The notes beneath the pieces were generated by a model. It saw only the letters and a program-made list of their open reading frames with translations, had not been told where the DNA came from and did no database searches. Positions 50,397 through 59,495 of a stretch of DNA of 64,000 nucleotides are shown here, in pieces. Position numbers and translations under genes: made by a program. Location of the stretch: the NCBI GenBank assembly GCA_007136405.1, contig SLHA01000021.1:1-64000 (forward strand), written 5' to 3'. Positions within the stretch are counted from its first letter, which is position 1; every line of letters starts with the position of its first letter. This stretch comes from Candidatus Latescibacterota bacterium. Its GTDB lineage: Bacteria; Latescibacterota; UBA2968; UBA8231.

Positions 50397-51490
50397 ATGG
50401 CCTCCAGCCGTTCCGCCTGACGCCGGGCGCAGTATTCTTGTTCCACATGCAGCCGTCCGGCCGCCCCCAGGCGTCCCCAGGCATCCGGATGGCGCAGCAG
50501 GAACAGGATGCAATCGGACAGGGCGGCAGCATCCCGCTCCGGAGCCAGCAGCCCGCTCTGGCCGTCGCGAACGTATTCCGGGATATCCGCGTGGTGCGTG
50601 GCCACCACGGGAATGCCGCAAGCCTGAGCATCGAGCAGGATAACCGGCGCGCCACCCTCGGTATCTCCGTCGGTCGCGGTCACACTGGGCTGCAGCAACA
50701 CATCACACTGCTGGAGCTCGGTGATCACCTGGCTGTAGGGCAGCATACCGCGCATGTGTATTCTGCCCTGCAGGTCCAGGTCGCGCGCCAGTTGCTCCAG
50801 TCCAGGCCGCTCGGGCCCATCACCGACGATCACCAGGCGGAAGGCCCATCCCTGGTCGCGCACCCGGGCCAGGGCTTCCAGGGCGTATCGTATGCCCTTT
50901 TTCTCGCGCAGCGCAGCACAAATGAGGAAACGGGGTTCAGGACTGGCGCGGCGTTCGGCGAAGCGCAGCCGGGTGAGATCCACGCCCAGATGGTTGATAC
51001 GGATTTTCTCCACTGGACAGCCGCAGTCCGCCAGGCGTTGCCGCATGGCACTGCCCTCCACCAGAAACGCTTCTCCAGCCACGAATAGACGCTCATACCG
51101 CCGCCGCCAGGACGGATCACGATGGTAATCGCTGGCATCGGCGCCGTAGAATGAGGTCAGCATGGGAAGGCCGCTGCCACGGCGAGCGCGCAGACAGCGC
51201 GCCCCTTCGTACCCGAAGTGAGCATGGATCAGCGCCGCTTTGCCCCGCTTGAGCCTGGCCGCATACAGGGGATACTCGCCGGTTGCCTTGCGGATCAACC
51301 GGTTGTAGATACGGAGCAGTCCCGGCAGCTGCGCGGCCGCATACAGCCGTGCCACCGGGAACTCGTCCAGGTTCGCGGTATCCTGCGCCAGCACCATGGG
51401 CTCATAGCGTCGTTGATGCGCGATCTGCGCATACAACCATACGCCATGCGTGTGCAGGTACAGTCCGGTGCAATGCGCGACGACAGGCAT
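50378..51490 (-). CDS. Family-4 glycosyltransferase
   Basis: The ATG at 51490 gives 370 aa. The GT-B fold is clear: N-terminal region with LIHAHFGYEGARCL and LTSFYGADAS; C-terminal nucleotide-sugar domain with HLGVDLTRLRF, FLICAALREKKGIRYALEAL, LVIVGDGPERPGLEQLARDL and the EGGAPVILLDAQACGIPVVA motif, where the second Glu of the EX7E pair is Asp. This pattern is that of colanic-acid/exopolysaccharide WcaL/AmsK-type transferases. The gene is alone on this strand; acceptor and sugar are unknown. Confidence 0.9.
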   Translation of the reverse strand: MPVVAHCTGLYLHTHGVWLYAQIAHQRRYEPMVLAQDTANLDEFPVARLYAAAQLPGLLRIYNRLIRKATGEYPLYAARLKRGKAALIHAHFGYEGARCLRARRGSGLPMLTSFYGADASDYHRDPSWRRRYERLFVAGEAFLVEGSAMRQRLADCGCPVEKIRINHLGVDLTRLRFAERRASPEPRFLICAALREKKGIRYALEALARVRDQGWAFRLVIVGDGPERPGLEQLARDLDLQGRIHMRGMLPYSQVITELQQCDVLLQPSVTATDGDTEGGAPVILLDAQACGIPVVATHHADIPEYVRDGQSGLLAPERDAAALSDCILFLLRHPDAWGRLGAAGRLHVEQEYCARRQAERLEAIYDEFV

Positions 51491-51789
51491 GGGCTTTACG
51501 ACCCGTTGTCTTTGTGCGAAGCTCTGCCCGGCACCAGCGATCAGACAGTATCGGTGACGCCGCCAAGGACCGCTCCGGCGCAAGATTCTGCCCCGTCCCG
51601 CTTAAGATAACTCCGCCCGTGCCGGACCTCAACGTCCCGGTATTGTGCCGGCACCGGCCGTGGCCTTTGATGGAGCGTGGCTCTATGCGGTCATTTGCCG
51701 GCATGGCCAGTCCGTGCCATATTGATCTGCCGGTCCGGGTGCGGACCTGGCAGTCATCGACTCACGACAAAAATTCACGGTACAGAGCT

Positions 51790-52272
51790 ATGCAAACGGA
51801 ACCGGTAATCCGGGAATACCATCCGGACGACCTGCCCGCGCTCAAACGCATCACGGCGTTTTGTTTCGAACCCGTCTCCATCGACCGCAACATCGAAGCG
51901 CGTTTCGGGTGCATCGGCGGTCGTGACTGGCGCTGGCGCAAGCTGCGGCACATCGATGACGATGTCGCCGGGGATCGTGCCCGGGGGGTATTCGTCCTGC
52001 AGGCGGATGACCAGGTTGTCGGTTACATCACCACCCGGGTGGACCGGGAGAGCAGGATTGGCGGAATCCCCAACCTTGCCATCCTGCCTGCCTATCAGGG
52101 CCGCGGTCTGGGTAAGCAGCTCATCCAGACCGCACTGGACTACCTGCGCGCGCAGAACATGGAATGCGCCAAGATCGAAACCCTGGTGCAGAACGAGGTT
52201 GGGGCCAGCCTCTACGTCAATATGGGTTTCGAGGAAGTTGCGCGTCAGATTCATTATTTAATGCGGTTATAG
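51790..52272 (+). CDS. GNAT-family N-acetyltransferase (RimI-like)
   Basis: A 160-aa single-domain acetyltransferase: IREYHPDDLPALKRITAFCF, FVLQADDQVVGYITTRVD, and the acetyl-CoA motif A IPNLAILPAYQGRGLGKQLI (QGRGLG), then ETLVQNEVGASLYVNMGFEE, the motif B NxxAxxLYxxxGF variant. The substrate is not predictable. It ends two bases before rpiA and is probably cotranscribed with it. Confidence 0.88.
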   Translation: MQTEPVIREYHPDDLPALKRITAFCFEPVSIDRNIEARFGCIGGRDWRWRKLRHIDDDVAGDRARGVFVLQADDQVVGYITTRVDRESRIGGIPNLAILPAYQGRGLGKQLIQTALDYLRAQNMECAKIETLVQNEVGASLYVNMGFEEVARQIHYLMRL

Positions 52273-52274
52273 AC

Positions 52275-52955
52275 ATGGAACAGCTGAAGGAACGAGCGGC
52301 ACAAGCGGCGGTGGAGAACATCCGTGATGGAATGGTGGTGGGACTGGGTTCGGGGAGTACGGCAGAATACGGTATCCATGCACTGGGTCGACGGGTGGCC
52401 GCAGGACTGCGTATCACCGCAGTACCCACTTCGGACGCTTCGGCAACGCTGGCGGCCGGCTATGGCATACGACTGGTTACTATGCAGGAAGCACCCATCA
52501 TCGATCTGACCTTTGACGGGGCTGACCAGGTGGATCCGCAGTTGAACCTCATCAAGGGGTTGGGCGGTGCGTTACTGCGCGAAAAAGTGGTGGCATCCGC
52601 CACCGAACGACAGATCATCGTCATCGATCCCGGTAAGCTGGTGGACCGCCTGGGCGGACCCGTCCCAGTACCGGTGGAAGTCATCCCGTTCGGGTGGTCA
52701 TTGGTGCAGCGCGTGCTGCAACAGCGTGGCATTCGTGCCGAACTGCGCCAGCTGCAGACCGGCCCCTATCTGACCGATAACGGCAATTACATCGTAGACT
52801 GCTTCTTCCCGCAGGGTATTCTTGATCCTGCCCGGACCGATACCGTCCTGAACAGCATTCCGGGGGTGGTGGAAAACGGGTTGTTCGTGGGCCTTGTCAG
52901 TGAGGTTATCGTAGGTCAGGAGCAGGGAGAGTGCCGCATCATCCGGCGCTCATGA
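52275..52955 (+). CDS. rpiA: Ribose-5-phosphate isomerase A
   Basis: The 226-aa product has the RpiA motifs GMVVGLGSGSTAEYGIHALG, VPTSDASATLAAGYGI, LTFDGADQVDPQLNLIKGLG, GALLREKVVASATERQIIVI and LTDNGNYIVDCFF. It interconverts ribose-5- and ribulose-5-phosphate in the pentose-phosphate pathway. The ATG lies 2 bases after the acetyltransferase stop without a separate ribosome-binding site, suggesting coupling. Confidence 0.97.
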   Translation: MEQLKERAAQAAVENIRDGMVVGLGSGSTAEYGIHALGRRVAAGLRITAVPTSDASATLAAGYGIRLVTMQEAPIIDLTFDGADQVDPQLNLIKGLGGALLREKVVASATERQIIVIDPGKLVDRLGGPVPVPVEVIPFGWSLVQRVLQQRGIRAELRQLQTGPYLTDNGNYIVDCFFPQGILDPARTDTVLNSIPGVVENGLFVGLVSEVIVGQEQGECRIIRRS

Positions 52956-53084
52956 TCCCGGCAACCCCCGTGTGGGCAAGATTCCCATATCCGCTTGTAA
53001 GGCCTCACACGGCCTCATACGCCCCGAGCGGCTTCCCGGACCTCCCGGACCGTGTCCGCCCAGGCCGACTGAACGGCCGGAAGA

Positions 53085-53837
53085 TCAGATCTCTTCCACT
53101 TTCCTGCGCTCCAGCCAACCGCGCAGCCCGTTGGGGAGCCGGATCAAAAGCCAGTCTTCCTGCTGTCGATCGATGCGCACCTTGGTGCCCTCATGCACCA
53201 GGAAAACCGGTGTCTGGCGCTCGTCCGGCCCGCTCCGGGCGCGCGCCTGCGGGTATATCACGATGGCCTCGGTTACCGTGTAATGATGGTACATGCGCGC
53301 CGACAGGACGACCGTGTTGACCAGTAAAAGGCTGCTGCACACGATGACCCCCGCCAGCCACCCCGAAGTCATCTGTCTGCCCCGGCGCAGCCAGACCAAT
53401 CCCAGCAGAAACAGGGCCAGCAACAGGGCACTGAAAGCCGCGCTGAGTTCATCGAGCGTCGGATGATGCAAGACTCTCGCCATGGCGGTATAGAAACGAT
53501 GCCCTGGCTCTGGATCTCGATCCCGTTTGATCGTCTTGGCGAAACGCAGATTGTGAAGAATGTCCGGGTCTCTGGGTTCAAGCCGGCGCGCCCGTTCGTA
53601 CCATAGAATGGCCTTGCCGAGTTCTCCGGATTTGAACCAGGCGTTGCCCAGGTTGTAGAACAGCCAGGCGTCCTCCATGCCTCCGGCGACGACCTCCAAA
53701 TACCGGTCGCGGGCCGCCTGGTATTCCCCCGCTGCGTATAGACTGTTGGCATGGTTGTACATGCTGAAGGCTTCCGAAGCGCCGGCGTCGGCACCGGCGC
53801 AAAACGACAGCAACAGTCCGAAAACCCCCGCCAGCAT
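53085..53837 (-). CDS. batE: BatE: TPR and SH3-domain membrane protein
   Basis: A 250-aa product. An N-terminal signal (MLAGVFGLLLSFCAGADA) is followed by a two-repeat TPR (YNHANSLYAAGEYQAARDRY, WLFYNLGNAWFKSGELGKAI, LWYERARRLEPRDPDILHNL), two transmembrane helices (about 135-155 and 165-185), and a C-terminal SH3-like domain (ARSGPDERQTPVFLVHEGTK, WLLIRLPNGLRGWLERRKVE). This order matches BatE of the 'aerotolerance' cluster. Its ATG overlaps the batD stop by one base (TGATG). Confidence 0.88.
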   Translation of the reverse strand: MLAGVFGLLLSFCAGADAGASEAFSMYNHANSLYAAGEYQAARDRYLEVVAGGMEDAWLFYNLGNAWFKSGELGKAILWYERARRLEPRDPDILHNLRFAKTIKRDRDPEPGHRFYTAMARVLHHPTLDELSAAFSALLLALFLLGLVWLRRGRQMTSGWLAGVIVCSSLLLVNTVVLSARMYHHYTVTEAIVIYPQARARSGPDERQTPVFLVHEGTKVRIDRQQEDWLLIRLPNGLRGWLERRKVEEI

Positions 53838-55672
53838 CAGATGACCTTCTCCAGTTGCGCAATCAGTCGTTTGGTCCGGTCCAGTGTCTGCGTCATTTCC
53901 GGCACGGTGGCGCTACCGCCGGAAAACCGGGCATAGTCGCACAGGTCCAGCAGCTCGCGCAGGGTGCGGCTCAGCTCTCCGGATACGCCCCGCTCGTGCA
54001 ATACCTGAACGCAGCGATCCTGCGTCAGCCCGGCCGCCGCCAGACTCAGCCGGTGCCCGACGAACGCCAGAACGGCCCGCTGGACCTCGGCATGGAAGCC
54101 CACGTTGTCTCCCGCAGCCAGGCGCTGGCGGGCTTGCCGAAGCCTGCGTTCGGCATCTCCCCGGGCCCGTCGGCGCCGCGCATAGGCGCCATCCGCCTGC
54201 ATACGCTGCTGGTGGCGCTGGTACAGCAGGGAACCGGCAAAACCCAGCGGCAACAGCGCCTGCGCCAACCAGAAACCAGGACGTGCATGCAGCCGCAGAC
54301 CGCCGCCCAGACGGTGTGCATCCGGCTTGATGTAGCGGATATCCGTTCCCAACGTCTCTATGCCACGGCCGATCCGCGGAGGACCGGAACGCTGGTCAGC
54401 CAGTTCCGCACCGTTGCTGTGGCTGCGCAGGCGCACAGGAGGCGATGTGAGCACGCGGTACCGGCCTCGATCCGGATCGAAGTAGGCGAACTGCACCGGG
54501 TCCAGGGCAAACTCTCCGGCTACCGCTGGTATCAGTATGAACTCGTAGGTTCGGCTTCCGCCGATCTTGCCGTTGGCCACGTGCCTGTCCGCCTGGACCT
54601 CGGGACCGAACCGCCGAATCTCCGGCGGCACCTGCACTGCGGGCGGCACGATGGCATCCGGGTTGCCCGTGCCCTCGATGGTGACGCGCAGGCTTACGGG
54701 ATCACCGACGGTTACTTCGGCAGGGTGCGACTCTACCTGCATGGAATAGCTGCCGACAGCCCCGGAAAAGCCGTCTGGTCGTCCCTTTTCCGGTAGACCC
54801 GATACCTCCAGGTGGATGGAGTCGCTCCGCACCACTACGGTCCGGGTAGCCCGTCCGAAGAACGCGTCATCGAAGACCCCATCCAGAGGCGAACCACGTC
54901 TCCCGGGACGCACCGGGACATCGCAGGATATCACCAGGGGATCGATCACATGGATACCGGCCCTGGTAGGGAACAAGGCAACCTGGCGCAGTGGCGCGAC
55001 GTCGAACGCCACGCCATCGATCACCTCACGCCGGCTCTGCAGTGACTGGGCGACGAACACTTCCTCCATCCAGAAACCAGAAAACGAAGGAACCTGGCGG
55101 AAACCTACGTTCTGCAATCCGGTTCGGAAGCACAGATCGTATTCGACGCTGATCTGCTGGCCGACGTACGCCTGCAGCCGGCTGGCTCTGGCGCGTACGA
55201 ACAAGGTATCGGCGAGACCGGTGGAACGGCGATCCGTCTCCTCATCCTGTGCCATGGTCTGGGGCGCATCGCTGGCTGCCACATCTACCACCAGGGCCTT
55301 GGTCTGGTACGTCTGCCCCTGGAGCTCCAGACTGGCCGGACCGATGAGGATCTTGCCGGTACGCCGCGGGTGCAGCGTATAGGTCAGTTCACGGATGTAG
55401 GTGAGTTCCTGCTGGAAGTTGACGATGCTGACGTTGGTGCTGGTACGTATCGAGGGTCCCTCGACCTGGAACTCCGACAGATCGATCTGCGGTGCCGGCA
55501 TGTGCTGCACCCGCTCAGTCGAACGAATGCTCAGGGTGAGTCTGAGGGGTTCCGACTGACGTATACGGGTTCTGTCCACCCAGGCCTCGAAATCGACATC
55601 GAGGCCGAGAACCGGACCGGGAATACCAAGACAAGTCGTCAATCCGAGGAAAATCACGATCCAGAGCGGCAT
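53837..55672 (-). CDS. batD: BatD: large periplasmic protein of the Bat operon
   Basis: The ATG at 55672, 4 bases after batC, gives 611 aa; a GTG at 55699 inside batC is an alternative. A signal peptide (MPLWIVIFLGLTTCLG) is followed by repeated Ig-like/BatD domains: FEAWVDRTRIRQSEPLRLTL, YIRELTYTLHPRRTGKILIG, YVGQQISVEYDLCFRTG and SYSMQVESHPAEVTVGDPVS. A transmembrane helix (FWLAQALLPLGFAGSLLY, about residue 480) and a cytoplasmic helical tail follow. It is thought to assemble with the VWA proteins BatA/BatB. Confidence 0.92.
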   Translation of the reverse strand: MPLWIVIFLGLTTCLGIPGPVLGLDVDFEAWVDRTRIRQSEPLRLTLSIRSTERVQHMPAPQIDLSEFQVEGPSIRTSTNVSIVNFQQELTYIRELTYTLHPRRTGKILIGPASLELQGQTYQTKALVVDVAASDAPQTMAQDEETDRRSTGLADTLFVRARASRLQAYVGQQISVEYDLCFRTGLQNVGFRQVPSFSGFWMEEVFVAQSLQSRREVIDGVAFDVAPLRQVALFPTRAGIHVIDPLVISCDVPVRPGRRGSPLDGVFDDAFFGRATRTVVVRSDSIHLEVSGLPEKGRPDGFSGAVGSYSMQVESHPAEVTVGDPVSLRVTIEGTGNPDAIVPPAVQVPPEIRRFGPEVQADRHVANGKIGGSRTYEFILIPAVAGEFALDPVQFAYFDPDRGRYRVLTSPPVRLRSHSNGAELADQRSGPPRIGRGIETLGTDIRYIKPDAHRLGGGLRLHARPGFWLAQALLPLGFAGSLLYQRHQQRMQADGAYARRRRARGDAERRLRQARQRLAAGDNVGFHAEVQRAVLAFVGHRLSLAAAGLTQDRCVQVLHERGVSGELSRTLRELLDLCDYARFSGGSATVPEMTQTLDRTKRLIAQLEKVI

Positions 55673-55676
55673 GGCA

Positions 55677-56441
55677 CTACCAGTCCTTCCCGCCGTCACC
55701 GCCCCCAGGCCTCCAGCGGTGACGCTGCGCCTGCCTGTCGCGGTCGATCAGGGCATCGAGCAGCTTCTCAGCGTCTTCTCTGTCGATCCCTGACCGCGTT
55801 TCCGGCACGGGTGGTTCCGCGTGGCCGTCCTTTGGAGTCTCCCGGTTGTCGTCATCCGATTCCTCCGGTGGCGGTTCGTGGACGGAATCCGGTTGCTGTT
55901 GGTCCTGACCTGTCTGTGGCGCCGCCGCTCCATCCGGTCCTTGCTCCCTGTCCCCCCCGGTGTCCTGGCCGTTCGTATCTTGTTGCTGTTGCTGTTGCTG
56001 TTGCTGGTCCAACAGTCGCAGAGCCAGCTCCAGGTTTGCTCTGGCGTCATCATCAGCGTCATCTGCCCGCAAAGCCGCACGGTAGGCCTCGACTGCTTCA
56101 TCCAGTCTATGCTGGGTCAGGTACACGGTACCCATGTTGTACAGCGCTGCGGCACGCAGTTCGGGCGCTGCCGCGGCAAGTTCGAACTCGCGTAACGCAT
56201 TTTCGGCGTCACCAAGTCTGAACAACACATCACCCAGGTTGAAATGCAGCTCGGGAGAGCCTGGTTTTTCCACCTGCGCCTCCCGGTACAGCTGCAAGGC
56301 TGCCTCGAACTGGCCCTTTTCGTACAATCTCAACGCTTCTTCAGCGCGCCTGGCAGCTGGATCGCCCACCGTGGCTCCCAAAAGCAGGACAGCCGATGCC
56401 GTCAGCGTCACGCCGCGCCATGACAACCATGAGTTGTTCAT
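55677..56441 (-). CDS. batC: BatC: TPR protein with poly-Gln and acidic tail
   Basis: The ATG at 56441 overlaps the batB stop as ATGA, giving 254 aa. A signal or anchor helix (LTASAVLLLGATVG) is followed by three TPRs (about 27-140: AEEALRLYEKGQFEAALQLY, LHFNLGDVLFRLGDAENALR, ALYNMGTVYLTQHRLDEAVE). Then come a run of nine Gln, an acidic Gln/Asp/Pro-rich region and a final EDAEKLLDALIDRDRQAQ helix, which is the characteristic BatC end. Confidence 0.88.
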   Translation of the reverse strand: MNNSWLSWRGVTLTASAVLLLGATVGDPAARRAEEALRLYEKGQFEAALQLYREAQVEKPGSPELHFNLGDVLFRLGDAENALREFELAAAAPELRAAALYNMGTVYLTQHRLDEAVEAYRAALRADDADDDARANLELALRLLDQQQQQQQQQDTNGQDTGGDREQGPDGAAAPQTGQDQQQPDSVHEPPPEESDDDNRETPKDGHAEPPVPETRSGIDREDAEKLLDALIDRDRQAQRHRWRPGGGDGGKDW

Positions 56442-57463
56442 GCGAATCGGCCTCGCCATTCCCGGGTTCGAGTGCGCCCGTCTCCCATCAGGACTTCGAC
56501 GAACAGACAGAGCAACGCCAGCGCCAACGGGATCTGATAGCGTTCGGTATACTCGGTCAACGGATGCGCGCCGAGGTCCTTCTTGTCCATGCTGTTCACC
56601 TGTTCGGCCAGCGCCGATATCTCGGCGCCCGCAAGCGTACTGCGGTAATACTCCCCATAGGCCGCCCGGGTCATCTCCTGCAATGTCGACTCGTCCAGTC
56701 TGGTTCTGACGGGGTTACCCGAAGCATCGCGATGGAAGCTGATGCCGCCATCCTCGCCATGCCTGGGAATCAATCCGCCGGCAGTCGAACCCAGTCCGAC
56801 GGCATAGAGCCGCACTCCGGCCGCAGCGGCAGATTGGGCCGCACCGACCGGATCATCTGTATGGCTCTCACCATCGGTGAACAGCACGATAGCCTTGTGC
56901 TGCCGATCGTCAGGATCAAAGCACTGCATCGCCACCCGGACCGCAGCTTCCACGGCCGTTCCCTGCACGGGAAAGGTCTCCGGATCCACCGTATCCAGAA
57001 ACATCCTTACGGCAGCGTGATCCAAAGTCAGCGGGCACTGCACGGCTGCCTTTCCGGCGAACAGCACCAACCCCACCCTGTGTCCTTCCAGTGCCTCCAG
57101 CAGGGCTCGTATCTGGAACAGGGCGCGGCCTATCCGGCTGGGCCGGACGTCCTCGGCCAGCATGCTGCGGGAAACGTCCAGCGCGATGACCACATCCACT
57201 CCCCGCTGTTCTACCACCGCCGGCCGGACACCGTATTGCGGACGCGTGAGTGCCAAAGCCAGAAACGACAGAGTCGACATCAGCAGTACCGCCCTGAATA
57301 CCTGCCTGCCGGTACTGCTGCCTGCCACGAGGCGCCGGGACATGGACCATGGGGCGAAACGAGCCAGCGCCCGCCGTCTGGCCACGAAACCGGCTGCCAG
57401 CAGGCCGCCGGCCAGCGGTATCAGCAGCAGCAACCAGAAGTTGACGGGCTCATCGAAAAGCAT
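56438..57463 (-). CDS. batB: BatB: membrane-anchored von Willebrand A protein
   Basis: A 341-aa product with two N-terminal transmembrane helices, a VWA domain with a complete MIDAS (VVIALDVSRSMLAEDVRPSR, then GTAVEAAV and LFTDGESHTDD) and a C-terminal helix (IPLALALLCLFVEVLMG). The TRPQYG motif before the VWA domain is typical of Bat proteins. It follows batA by 9 bases and overlaps batC by 4. Confidence 0.93.
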   Translation of the reverse strand: MLFDEPVNFWLLLLIPLAGGLLAAGFVARRRALARFAPWSMSRRLVAGSSTGRQVFRAVLLMSTLSFLALALTRPQYGVRPAVVEQRGVDVVIALDVSRSMLAEDVRPSRIGRALFQIRALLEALEGHRVGLVLFAGKAAVQCPLTLDHAAVRMFLDTVDPETFPVQGTAVEAAVRVAMQCFDPDDRQHKAIVLFTDGESHTDDPVGAAQSAAAAGVRLYAVGLGSTAGGLIPRHGEDGGISFHRDASGNPVRTRLDESTLQEMTRAAYGEYYRSTLAGAEISALAEQVNSMDKKDLGAHPLTEYTERYQIPLALALLCLFVEVLMGDGRTRTREWRGRFA

Positions 57464-57472
57464 GGCGGTTTC

Positions 57473-58477
57473 TCAGGGTATACGGCGAAACCGGGTATTG
57501 GCCAGCACCATTTCCAGCACGAGCATGAACAGGCCAGGCCATAGCAGATAGGCGAAACGCTCGGCGTAGTCGACGTGGACACTGCTGGTGACCTCAGTGG
57601 TCTCCAGTTGGTCGATCTCCTGGTAGACCGCTTCCAGGGTCTTCGCGCACACCGCCCTGAAATAGCGGCCACCGGTGCGCACCGCGACTTCCTCGAGCAG
57701 CTCTTCGTCGATTTCCACCTGGACGGTCCTGTAGCGCGTGCCAAAGATCCCCTGTACAGGCTGGCGTATCGTGCCTTCGCTGCCCACACCAACGGTGTAG
57801 ATGCGTATCCCAACAGCAGCAGCCACATCGGCCGCGGTGAGTGGCTCGATCTCGCCCGCATTGTTCACCCCGTCCGTAAGCAGGATGATAATCCTGCTGT
57901 CTCCTTCAGCGTCACGCAAACGGTTGCAGGCATTGATCAGAGCCATGCCGATGGCCGTGCCATCCCAGTCCCGATCGGCGATACGCACGTCAGCCAGGGT
58001 CCGGCGCAGCGCCTGGTAGTCGAGCGTCAACGGACAATGGGTAAAACTCTTGCCGGCGAAAACGACCATACCTATGCGGTCCCCGTTGCGTCCGGAGATG
58101 AAGTGGTCGATGACTTCCTTGGCGACTTGCAGGCGAGTCTTCTCGCCGCCGGCCAGATCATTGGCATTCATGCTGGATGATACATCCACCGCCAGAACGA
58201 TGTCCACACCTTCCGCCGACAGATGACGAACCTCCCGACCGAACTGAGGCCGTGCCATGGCGACGACAAGGCAAATCAGAGCGCCAAGCCGGAGTACGAT
58301 GAGGACGTGCCGAAACCGGGCACCCCATCGGACACCGGTCAGCTTGAAAACATGCAGGCTCGAATACCGTATGGAGCCGCAGCCACGACGTTCGACCAGG
58401 CGGTAACGGTACAGAACGTACGGCACCAGCAACAGTAGAACCAGCCATTCCGGCGTAGCGAATCGCCAGGACGCCAT
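57473..58477 (-). CDS. batA: BatA: membrane-anchored von Willebrand A protein
   Basis: The ATG at 58477 gives 334 aa. N-terminal helices (TPEWLVLLLLVPYVLYRY and VLIVLRLGALICLVVAMARP) precede a VWA domain with MIDAS DIVLAVDVSSSMNANDL, TAIGMALINACNRL and IILLTDGVNNAGEIEP; YTVGVGSEGTIRQP and a C-terminal helix (LLWPGLFMLVLEMVLANTRF) follow. It is a paralogue of the adjacent batB. Confidence 0.94.
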   Translation of the reverse strand: MASWRFATPEWLVLLLLVPYVLYRYRLVERRGCGSIRYSSLHVFKLTGVRWGARFRHVLIVLRLGALICLVVAMARPQFGREVRHLSAEGVDIVLAVDVSSSMNANDLAGGEKTRLQVAKEVIDHFISGRNGDRIGMVVFAGKSFTHCPLTLDYQALRRTLADVRIADRDWDGTAIGMALINACNRLRDAEGDSRIIILLTDGVNNAGEIEPLTAADVAAAVGIRIYTVGVGSEGTIRQPVQGIFGTRYRTVQVEIDEELLEEVAVRTGGRYFRAVCAKTLEAVYQEIDQLETTEVTSSVHVDYAERFAYLLWPGLFMLVLEMVLANTRFRRIP

Positions 58478-58481
58478 GCCT

Positions 58482-59495
58482 TCACGATCCTCCGACTCTG
58501 GTTTCCGGCCTGGCATCCGCAGCCGCCGGGCTCAGACCATCTGTCGTATCGCCCACAGCAGGCAGAGGCGAGACCATCTCTGCATCTATACGCTCAAGCA
58601 AGGAGATTCCTGCTTGTGGCGCCTGGCGCGCCGCAGGCAGTTCCGGCCGCATCCGGGCGAATTTCACCAGGTCCGCTGTGGACAGGAAATGCCGTATCCC
58701 GTCGATCAGCCCGGACGGGTCCTCCGGTTTCCGTGTGTGCAGTTGTGTGACGATCTCTTGCGTCGTCAGTTCCATGGCATCGATACCGAGCCGATGCTGC
58801 AGGAATGCGCGCAGGTTGTCGGCCAGCAGCGAGTAGTACTCCTTGTACCTGCCGCTTTCCAGCAGGCCCATATCAGCAATGCGGACGAATTCGGCGGCGT
58901 GATCCACGGGTGCGACAAACGTCGCAGTAGCCGCTGTCACCTCCCGGCGGCTCATCTTCCGGTGGATCAGTACGAGTACCGTGCCGAGTAGCGCCAGGCC
59001 GCCGCCGGCCACCCACCACAACGGCCAACCACCGGGTACCGGCACCGGTGGCTTGATATCGCGTGGCTCCAGGTCACCCTCCTTACGCACACCCAGCACC
59101 TCGACCGTAAGCGGGTGAGTACTGCGCACCACCGTGTCCCCAGCCGCGGTAACGAAGGAAATGGGAAGCGCCGCAAGGTTCTGCTCGCCCAGTCCCAAAA
59201 GCTGTATGCGGGCATCGAAGCGCCACACCTGTTCGCCCGCGACGCTCCCGGGAAGGCGTGTTTCGCTGATCTCCGGTTCCAGCCCGTGCAGCCAACTGTG
59301 TATGTCGGGCCGTTCAGGCTTTTGCCCGTCGCCGTAGTTCAACTGCAGGCGCACGGTGGCACGATCGCCCAGGGCAACCACATGGGTATCCAGTTGTGCT
59401 GTTACCGCCGGCAGTTCCGCCCCCGCTGATCCCGCTGCCAGCGAGAACACGCCGGCGAGAATCCATGACAGGAACCGGGACTGCTTCTGTGTCAT
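58482..59495 (-). CDS. DUF4381/BatD-like membrane protein of the Bat operon
   Basis: The ATG at 59495 overlaps the stop of the DUF4340 gene by one base (TGATG), giving 337 aa; the long open frame upstream is non-coding. Order: signal peptide (FLSWILAGVFSLAAGSAGA), a beta-rich periplasmic domain (VTAQLDTHVVALGDRATVRL), a transmembrane helix (WWVAGGGLALLGTVLVLIH) and a cytoplasmic helical domain (AAEFVRIADMGLLESGRYKE, YYSLLADNLRAFLQHRLGID). The layout matches the small BatD-like or DUF4381 proteins found before batA. Its function is unknown. Confidence 0.8.
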   Translation of the reverse strand: MTQKQSRFLSWILAGVFSLAAGSAGAELPAVTAQLDTHVVALGDRATVRLQLNYGDGQKPERPDIHSWLHGLEPEISETRLPGSVAGEQVWRFDARIQLLGLGEQNLAALPISFVTAAGDTVVRSTHPLTVEVLGVRKEGDLEPRDIKPPVPVPGGWPLWWVAGGGLALLGTVLVLIHRKMSRREVTAATATFVAPVDHAAEFVRIADMGLLESGRYKEYYSLLADNLRAFLQHRLGIDAMELTTQEIVTQLHTRKPEDPSGLIDGIRHFLSTADLVKFARMRPELPAARQAPQAGISLLERIDAEMVSPLPAVGDTTDGLSPAAADARPETRVGGS

